In this document: positions 58,609 through 64,000 of the stretch, piece after piece | Position numbering within the stretch: the first letter of the stretch is position 1 | Layout of the letters: every line of letters begins with the position of its first letter | From: Nostoc sp. CHAB 5834 | GTDB lineage: Bacteria > Cyanobacteriota > Cyanobacteriia > Cyanobacteriales > Nostocaceae | Assembly: GCA_020829485.1 (NCBI GenBank) | Contig: JAIVFU010000032.1 | Coordinates: forward strand, 1 to 64,000 | Length of the DNA: 64,000 nt | Direction of reading: 5' to 3' | The notes under the pieces: generated by a model | What the model was told of the DNA's origin: nothing | The model's database searches: none | What the model saw: only the letters and a program-made list of their open reading frames with translations | Translations under genes and position numbers: made by a program

Positions 58609-60537
58609 TCAAGACTCCATTTCTGCCAACTCTAACCAGCGTTCAGTTGCTACATCAATTGCTTTCTTGAGCGTTTCCACCTTTTCATAGAGTTTCTGCA
58701 CTTGGCTATAATTCCCCGGTGAGACATTCGCTAGTGTTTTCTCGGTTTCTGCCTTCTGGGCTTCTAACTGGGCAATTTTACCTTCCAACTGCTCAAATTC
58801 TTTTTTCTCCCAATTGGATAATCTACGTCGTTTTGTATTCTCTACATCCTTGGGTGAAGCCGCACCATTTTGGACTTCGATATTTTTGGGCTTCTCCTTA
58901 GTGTTCGCAGCTTGTTGCTGTGCTTCTTCAGCCTTCTTATAGTCCAGATAAATCGAGTAATTCCCTGGATATTGGCGGAGATTACCGCCTTCTTCAAAAG
59001 AAAATACTGTATCGATGGTGCGATCCAGAAAGTAGCGATCGTGAGAAACTACAATTACACACCCTGCAAAATCTTCTAAATAATCCTCTAGTACTGCCAA
59101 TGTCTGAACATCTAAATCATTTGTCGGTTCATCTAAAATTAAGACATTGGGCGCACTCATCAAAACCCGCAACAGAAATAAACGTCTTTTTTCCCCACCC
59201 GAAAGTTTATTAATTGGGGCATATTGTTGATTACCAGGAAACAAAAACCGCTCTAACATTTGAGAAGCAGTAATTTGAGTACCATCGGTAATTTTGATAA
59301 ATTCTCCTTCTTCTTTGATATAGTCAATCACGCGCTGATTTTCGTTTAAAGCTGTGAGCAATTCTTCAGAATGTTGGTCAAAATAACCGATGTGAATTGT
59401 AGTACCAATTTCCGCAATGCCCGAATCTGGTTTAACCTGACCGGTAATAATCTCCATTAAAGTAGATTTACCAGCACCATTAGCGCCGATGATGCCGATG
59501 CGGTCTTCTGGACTAAATTCGTAGGTAAAATTATTAATCAGGGTGCGTCCATTGTAGGCTTTAGAAATGTTATCTAATTCAATAACTTTTTTGCCAATGC
59601 GACGACCAACTGTAGAAATATCAACTTTACCCTGAACTTGTTTAAATTCAGTATCCCGCAGAGCGTGCGCGCGGTCAATTCTCGCTTTTTGCTTGGTACT
59701 TCTGGCTTTCGGGCCTTTTTTAAGCCATTCTAACTCGCGCCGCAACAAGCCTTGGTGTTTACGTTGACTACTTACGGCAGATTCTTCAGCTAAAGCTTTC
59801 TTTTCGAGGTAATATGAATAGTTACCTGTATAAGTGTAAATGTCGCCTCGGTCAATTTCGATGATCCGATTGGTAACGCGATCTAGAAAGTAGCGATCGT
59901 GGGTGATGAGAAAAAGTGCGCCGCGATAGCGATTTAAATAACTTTGTAACCATTCTACAGAAAGAGCATCAAGATGGTTTGTCGGCTCATCCATGAGCAA
60001 AACATCTGGTTCTGCTAGCAATGCCGATGCTAAAGCAATACGCTTGCGATAGCCTCCAGATAAAGTGCCTATTTTGGCATCAAAGTCAGAAATTCCTAAT
60101 TTAGTGAGGATAATTTTAGCATTAGTTTCTAATTCCCAAGCACCAGTTGTATCCATCCGTTGCATCACCACAGAAAGGCGAGACATTAGTTGGCTATCAT
60201 CTGGATAGTGAGCCAATTTATCTGATAGTTCTTCATACTCACGTACCAAAGCCATGTGTTCGCCACTGTCGGCGAAAACTTGCTCTAAAACTGTGTGATT
60301 CTCATCTAAATCTGGCAACTGGGGTAAGTAAATAATTTTAGAACCAGAGTTGATTAAAATCTGACCGCTATCTATCGATTCTAAACCAGCGATCATTTTT
60401 AATAGGGTTGATTTGCCAGAACCGTTAGTACCAATTAAACCAACTTTATCGGTAGCATCGAGGCTAAAGCTAGCATCTTTTAAAATTTCCTTGATGCCAA
60501 AGTCTTTCTTAACTGATTGAAGTGTGATAATACTCAT
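58609..60537 (-). CDS. ABC-F family ATPase (Uup-like)
   Basis: This is a 642-residue protein with two ABC nucleotide-binding domains and no membrane segment. First: GTNGSGKST, LSGGYRKRIALA, DVLLMDEPTNHLD. Second: GANGAGKST, LSGGEKRRLFLLR, VLILDEPTNDLD. Between them is a charged linker (YYLEKKALAEESAVSSQRKHQGLLRRELEWLKKGPKARSTKQKAR), the P-site tRNA-interaction motif region of ABC-F proteins. The C-terminus has a coiled coil (EFEQLEGKIAQLEAQKAETEKTL), as in Uup. ABC-F proteins act on ribosomes; this one resembles Uup rather than antibiotic-resistance types. The 3' end of its gene has been duplicated upstream (57131-57222). Confidence 0.92.
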   Translation of the reverse strand: MSIITLQSVKKDFGIKEILKDASFSLDATDKVGLIGTNGSGKSTLLKMIAGLESIDSGQILINSGSKIIYLPQLPDLDENHTVLEQVFADSGEHMALVREYEELSDKLAHYPDDSQLMSRLSVVMQRMDTTGAWELETNAKIILTKLGISDFDAKIGTLSGGYRKRIALASALLAEPDVLLMDEPTNHLDALSVEWLQSYLNRYRGALFLITHDRYFLDRVTNRIIEIDRGDIYTYTGNYSYYLEKKALAEESAVSSQRKHQGLLRRELEWLKKGPKARSTKQKARIDRAHALRDTEFKQVQGKVDISTVGRRIGKKVIELDNISKAYNGRTLINNFTYEFSPEDRIGIIGANGAGKSTLMEIITGQVKPDSGIAEIGTTIHIGYFDQHSEELLTALNENQRVIDYIKEEGEFIKITDGTQITASQMLERFLFPGNQQYAPINKLSGGEKRRLFLLRVLMSAPNVLILDEPTNDLDVQTLAVLEDYLEDFAGCVIVVSHDRYFLDRTIDTVFSFEEGGNLRQYPGNYSIYLDYKKAEEAQQQAANTKEKPKNIEVQNGAASPKDVENTKRRRLSNWEKKEFEQLEGKIAQLEAQKAETEKTLANVSPGNYSQVQKLYEKVETLKKAIDVATERWLELAEMES

Positions 60538-60608
60538 AAGATTTAGTAATTTTTCATTGAGCGTTAGTTAGTAGGTAAGGCAAATACCCTACCTACATTC
60601 GCTGACTT

Positions 60609-61025
60609 CTATAGAAATAAGTCCAAGGGGAGATGTCCATACATTTCATTTATTCCGTCTTCGTGGTAAGACTGACAAGACACTAATACACCACGATGAT
60701 GTCCAGCATAAGAATCGAGATAACACAAGCCATTTTTACCATTTAATTTGATATAAACTGGGCCTTCAGGTGTAAGTAAATTGTCTGGTGGTTCATAACC
60801 CAAAGCCAAGGAATAAGTCTTCATGGCAAGTATTCCTTCTTCTGCTGTATCAGCACAAATTCCTAAAATTTTATAATCAGCAAGTTTGGCAATCAAAATT
60901 AAGGCACTACGAATTACTGATTTTTCTGATGGCTTGAGGACAGGCGCAATATCTAGACAGTTAAATTTATTCAGTAATTTTTTCGCTTCTTCTGCGGTGA
61001 GATTCTGAGGATTGGGGGTTGACAT
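60609..61025 (-). CDS. DUF1824 protein
   Basis: This is a 138-residue member of the cyanobacterial/plant DUF1824 family: LTAEEAKKLLNKFNCLDIAPVLKPSEKSVIRSALILIAKLADYKILGICADTAEEGILAMKTYSLALGYEPPDNL, then GPVYIKLNGKNGLCYLDSYAGHHRGVLVSCQSYHEDGINEMYGHLPLDLF. The closing block with GHHRGVLVSCQS is diagnostic. Soluble. A role in the chloroplast/cyanobacterial lineage is assumed from distribution; function unknown. Confidence 0.9.
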   Translation of the reverse strand: MSTPNPQNLTAEEAKKLLNKFNCLDIAPVLKPSEKSVIRSALILIAKLADYKILGICADTAEEGILAMKTYSLALGYEPPDNLLTPEGPVYIKLNGKNGLCYLDSYAGHHRGVLVSCQSYHEDGINEMYGHLPLDLFL

Positions 61026-61208
61026 AAACTTCGATTATTGTCTGGTTGGTTTTTCTGTTGTGTTAAAGTTGGGAATAACCCAACTTATATTATTTTGGAT
61101 TTTGGATTTTAGATTTGGGATTGAAAATCGTCCAAATGTTGTAAAATTTGCCCCAAGTCAGAACAAATTACATAATTTTAGACGTTATTATTTAATGTTC
61201 ACTCTTTT

Positions 61209-62057
61209 TTAAGGTTGATTTTGAACATTTCCAAGGTTGTATATGAAGGGAACACCGCTTTTTGAGTCACCACCCATAACGAGGACTTTGGGCATCTGAG
61301 CGCCGCCGCTCCTCCAAGCTTCAATTGCTTCTTTTTGCAGAACTAACTGTCCTCCTTGGGCTTTGAGTGTCTCTGCTAAGAGTCTTTGAGCTTCTGCCCT
61401 ACCTTTAGCACGATTCACATCTGCTTGTGCTTCTTGTTCTGCTTCCCGTGCTACATAAACGGCTCTTTGCGCCCGTTGTTCAGCAATTTGTTTTTCTTCC
61501 ACTGCTCTGGCAAATTCTGGTGAGAATGCTAAATCAACTACGCTAGTATCTAACACAATTATCCCATATTTGTCTAAGCGATCGCCTAGCGCTTCATCAA
61601 AGTCTTCTTTCAACTCACTTCTTTTGGTAATTGCTTCTTCTACTGTTCTTCTAGCGGCTGCAATTTTAAATGCTTCTTGGGTCTGTGGTGCAATGATTTT
61701 CGATACAATATTTGCTAAGGTTCCTTGTTTCCTTCTAACTTCAACTACCTTGATGGGATCGAGGCGAAAGTTGATCGCAAATCTCGCAGATAAATTTTGC
61801 AAATCCTTAGTAGAACTCTCCGCTGGTACTTCAAATTTCTGCACAGTCAAATCATACACATCTATCACTGAGATAAAAGGCGGTTTTGCATGAATCCCTT
61901 CCAATAATGCCCCATCTCTCGCTCCACCCAAAATGCTGATCACTCCTGCTTGTCCTGGGTTAATAATGATAAAGGAATTTAGTCCCAGAACCACTAGTGT
62001 TGCTAACACAATTCCTAAAACTGTGCTTTGCCAATTTCCAAATTGCTGATTTTTCAA
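61209..62057 (-). CDS. Prohibitin/SPFH-family membrane protein
   Basis: This is a 282-residue protein. One N-terminal hydrophobic helix (about 12-33) anchors it, then IINPGQAGVISILGGARDGALLEGIHAKPPFI begins the SPFH/band-7 domain, and SARFAINFRLDP, VRRKQGTLANIVSKIIAPQTQEAFKIAAARRTVEEAITKRSELKEDFDEAL fit prohibitins. The C-terminal coiled coil EEKQIAEQRAQRAVYVAREAEQEAQADVNRAKGRAEAQ mediates ring assembly. Prohibitins scaffold membrane domains and protease quality control. It stands alone, but spacing to the DUF1824 gene downstream (180 bases) does not exclude cotranscription. Confidence 0.93.
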   Translation of the reverse strand: MKNQQFGNWQSTVLGIVLATLVVLGLNSFIIINPGQAGVISILGGARDGALLEGIHAKPPFISVIDVYDLTVQKFEVPAESSTKDLQNLSARFAINFRLDPIKVVEVRRKQGTLANIVSKIIAPQTQEAFKIAAARRTVEEAITKRSELKEDFDEALGDRLDKYGIIVLDTSVVDLAFSPEFARAVEEKQIAEQRAQRAVYVAREAEQEAQADVNRAKGRAEAQRLLAETLKAQGGQLVLQKEAIEAWRSGGAQMPKVLVMGGDSKSGVPFIYNLGNVQNQP

Positions 62058-62152
62058 ATTCTTCTCTCCAATATGAGTTAGTCATTGGTCATTTGTCATT
62101 TGTCATTGGTCATGAAGAGTTATTATTTTTCTCCTTGTCTTCCTTCTCTAGT

Positions 62153-62406
62153 CAGGGCTATTTCGTTCTAGACATAAACCGCCCAGAACTAAAGTTCCTG
62201 GCTCATAGCCCAAGTCCACTAAAGTGGACTAAAAGCCTTTATGAAGAAGGGGAAGGGGAAAGGTAAAAACCTCGCCCGCAAGTGGCGCGACCTGTTCATC
62301 CCTTTAACCTTTAACCTTTAACCTTTTATTAGTCGTCTTTAGACGACTTTTGCTATTAGCCTCAGAATTTATTCTGAGGCGGGCTAGATGAGAATGAAAT
62401 AACCCT
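62153..62406. mobile_element. CAGGGCTATTTC element, copy 3, with an internal insertion of about 86 bp
   Basis: It is in the reverse orientation to copies 1 and 2. It begins CAGGGCTATTTCG and ends GAAATAACCC(T), with an imperfect target duplication TTCTCTAG at both sides. Its centre is broken by about 86 bp of AAGGGGAAGG and CTTTAAC heptamer repeats. The rest of 62058-62643 holds TCATTTGTCATTGG-type heptamers and the upstream region of the next gene. Confidence 0.65.
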
Positions 62407-62643
62407 TCTCTAGCCCATAGTGCTGAGTAAAAAGTATTACTTTGGTTTGGGTAAACTCAGTTACTAGTTTAAGTTTCTCATTAGTCTGTCTGAATTAAGC
62501 CTTTAATCTGAAGAAGGCAGCACTGGCGGTTTAATCTCCATCGTTTGTAATGAGATTAACCAATTAGAGCGGTTTATGGATGGAGGAGCGAATGATATTA
62601 TCCAAGTTTCCCCACTTGTTTGAATTTATTGTTGCAAACATAT

Positions 62644-64000
62644 ATGCAAGTTACAGATGTAGTTGTTATTGGTAGCGGTATTGGCGGTTTGAGTTGTGCT
62701 GCTGTTTTAGCACGTTATGGCTTTGATGTAATAGTCTGTGAAAGCCACTCCATTGCTGGAGGCGCTGCCCATGCTTTTGAGCGCAATGGTTTCAAATTTG
62801 ACTCGGGCCCGTCTCTCTACTCCGGACTGTCTTACAGCCCCTCTGCTAACCCTCTGCGGCAAGTCTTAGATGCAATTGGCTCGGAATTATCATGCGTAAC
62901 CTACGATACTTGGGGTTGTTGTGTACCAGAAGGTGATTTTGATACGTCGGTTGGTGCAGAGCAATTTTGTGAAGTGCTGATGAAATTTCGGGGACATGAT
63001 GCTGTAGCCCAATGGCAGGAACTCCAGCGCATCATGAAACCATTCGCTAGTGCAGCAACTTCTATGCCACCGGCGGCTTTACGCTTTGATTTTGGTGCAG
63101 TTAGAACTGTCGCCCCGTTTATCCCATCTCTGACAAAACATCTGGCGAATATAATTAAGCTGACGGGCCCTTTTAGCCGGATTATGGATGACGTTGTTAA
63201 AGATCCTTTTACCCGAAATTGGCTGAATTTGCTGTGTTTCTTGCTTTCTGGATTGCCCGCAGATGGCACTAGCGCCGCAGAGGTAGGATTTATGTTTGCC
63301 GACTGGTATCGCCCAGATGCAATACTTGAATATCCCATTGGTGGTAGTGGTGCTTTAGTTGACACTCTTGTACAAGGATTGGAGCGTCACGGTGGGAAGT
63401 TGATTCTAGGCGCTCATGTGGAAGAAGTGCTTGTGGAAGGGAATCGGGCGGTGGGTGTGCGTCTGCGCGATCGCTCCGAAATCCGATCGCGGCGAGCAGT
63501 TATTTCTAATGCATCGGTTTGGGACACACTGAAGTTATTACCAGAAAAGGCAGTACCCAAACAGTACCGCGCTAAACGACAGGCAACACCTGAGTGTGAT
63601 AGCTTTATGCATCTGCATTTAGGCATTGATGCTCAAGGATTACAATCAAATTTGCGGTGTCATTACATCGTAGTTAATGACTGGGAATTGGGGATAACAG
63701 CACCTCAGAATGTTGTAGTGATATCAATTCCTTCAGTTCTTGATCCATCCTTAGCGCCACCAGGTAAGCACGTAATTCATGTTTATACTCCTGGTAATGA
63801 GCCATACTCTATTTGGCAGGGAATGGATAGAAAGAGCCAAGAATATGCCGAAAAAAAGCGATCGCGTGCAGAAGTAATGTGGCAAGCCTTAGAGCGAATC
63901 ATTCCAGATATTCGCTCTCGTTGCGAAGTCACACTCGTTGGTACACCTCTAACTCACGAGCGTTATCTCCGCCGTCACCAAGGTTCTTACGGCCCAGCAA
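62644..64000 (+). CDS. CrtISO-like FAD-dependent oxidoreductase (5' part, runs off the window)
   Basis: The frame stays open from the ATG at 62644 to the window edge, giving at least 452 residues. It has the dinucleotide fold VVVIGSGIGGLSCAAVLARYGFDVIVCESHSIAGGAAHAF near the N-terminus, SGPSLYSG, EYPIGGSGALVDTLVQGLERHGGKLILGAHVEEVLVEGNRAVGVRL in the middle, and RYLRRHQGSYGPA at the end, a common tail region in this family. It belongs to the phytoene desaturase/carotene isomerase superfamily; true CrtH has a different N-terminal block, so the carotenoid substrate is not assured. C-terminus unknown. Confidence 0.85.
   Translation, partial: MQVTDVVVIGSGIGGLSCAAVLARYGFDVIVCESHSIAGGAAHAFERNGFKFDSGPSLYSGLSYSPSANPLRQVLDAIGSELSCVTYDTWGCCVPEGDFDTSVGAEQFCEVLMKFRGHDAVAQWQELQRIMKPFASAATSMPPAALRFDFGAVRTVAPFIPSLTKHLANIIKLTGPFSRIMDDVVKDPFTRNWLNLLCFLLSGLPADGTSAAEVGFMFADWYRPDAILEYPIGGSGALVDTLVQGLERHGGKLILGAHVEEVLVEGNRAVGVRLRDRSEIRSRRAVISNASVWDTLKLLPEKAVPKQYRAKRQATPECDSFMHLHLGIDAQGLQSNLRCHYIVVNDWELGITAPQNVVVISIPSVLDPSLAPPGKHVIHVYTPGNEPYSIWQGMDRKSQEYAEKKRSRAEVMWQALERIIPDIRSRCEVTLVGTPLTHERYLRRHQGSYGPA

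Overview
This window comes from a filamentous, Nostoc-type cyanobacterium. The evidence is the very frequent HIP1 octamer GCGATCGC, short heptamer-based tandem repeats between (and sometimes inside) genes, and typical cyanobacterial families: a CSP41-like protein, beta-monoglucosyldiacylglycerol synthase, DUF2808, DUF1824, DUF2232, a TIGR00303-type CobT, a Crp/Fnr regulator, Uma2 proteins and a CrtISO-like oxidoreductase. No rRNA, tRNA or CRISPR array was recognised.

Layout. 0-7 kb: a small coiled-coil protein, a membrane-anchored di-haem peroxidase/RoxA-like protein, a PEP-CTERM-type exported protein whose sorting tail is frameshifted by a 17-bp duplication, CobT with DUF2232, and a Crp/Fnr regulator. 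7-16 kb: a 1349-residue protein with an Hsp70-like C-terminal ATPase, a sugar-1-phosphate transferase, an orphan ABC sugar permease, a decayed two-gene pair, a catalase-family protein and 5-formyl-THF cyclo-ligase. 16-22 kb: a surface polysaccharide block (gmd, fcl, sugar transferase, glycosyltransferase). 22-37 kb: mixed housekeeping and accessory genes (CSP41-like, Uma2, SMP-30, Lhr-like helicase, DoxX, DUF2808, TIGR04283 glycosyltransferase, two overlapping TVP38 genes, hybrid histidine kinase, membrane GTPase). 37-39 kb: an RloA/RloB-like pair with RloB destroyed. 40-47 kb: mgdA and dnaX converging on a shared terminator, then mutL and an adenosine deaminase-like gene. 47-58.7 kb: an accessory region of small genes, toxin-antitoxin remnants, nested miniature elements, a 21-bp tandem array, a glycoside-hydrolase-like/aspartic-protease-like fusion, and a tandem segmental duplication carrying two exported paralogues. 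58.6-64 kb: ABC-F ATPase, DUF1824, prohibitin, and a CrtISO-like gene cut by the window edge.

Two themes stand out. First, in every recognisable two-gene toxin-antitoxin or abortive-infection-type locus the antitoxin-like or ATPase gene is intact while the toxin or effector is broken (frameshift, nonsense, deletion). Second, the window is dense in non-autonomous miniature elements. At least six families can be told apart by their terminal inverted repeats. One 168-bp family has 9-10 bp target duplications and one copy is nested inside another family. Several elements end exactly at, or supply, stop codons of neighbouring genes. Repeat sequence has also entered coding regions in frame (cobT, mutL twice, probably the Hsp70-like gene).

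All calls come from reading the sequence and from remembered family features. No database search or structure prediction was run.
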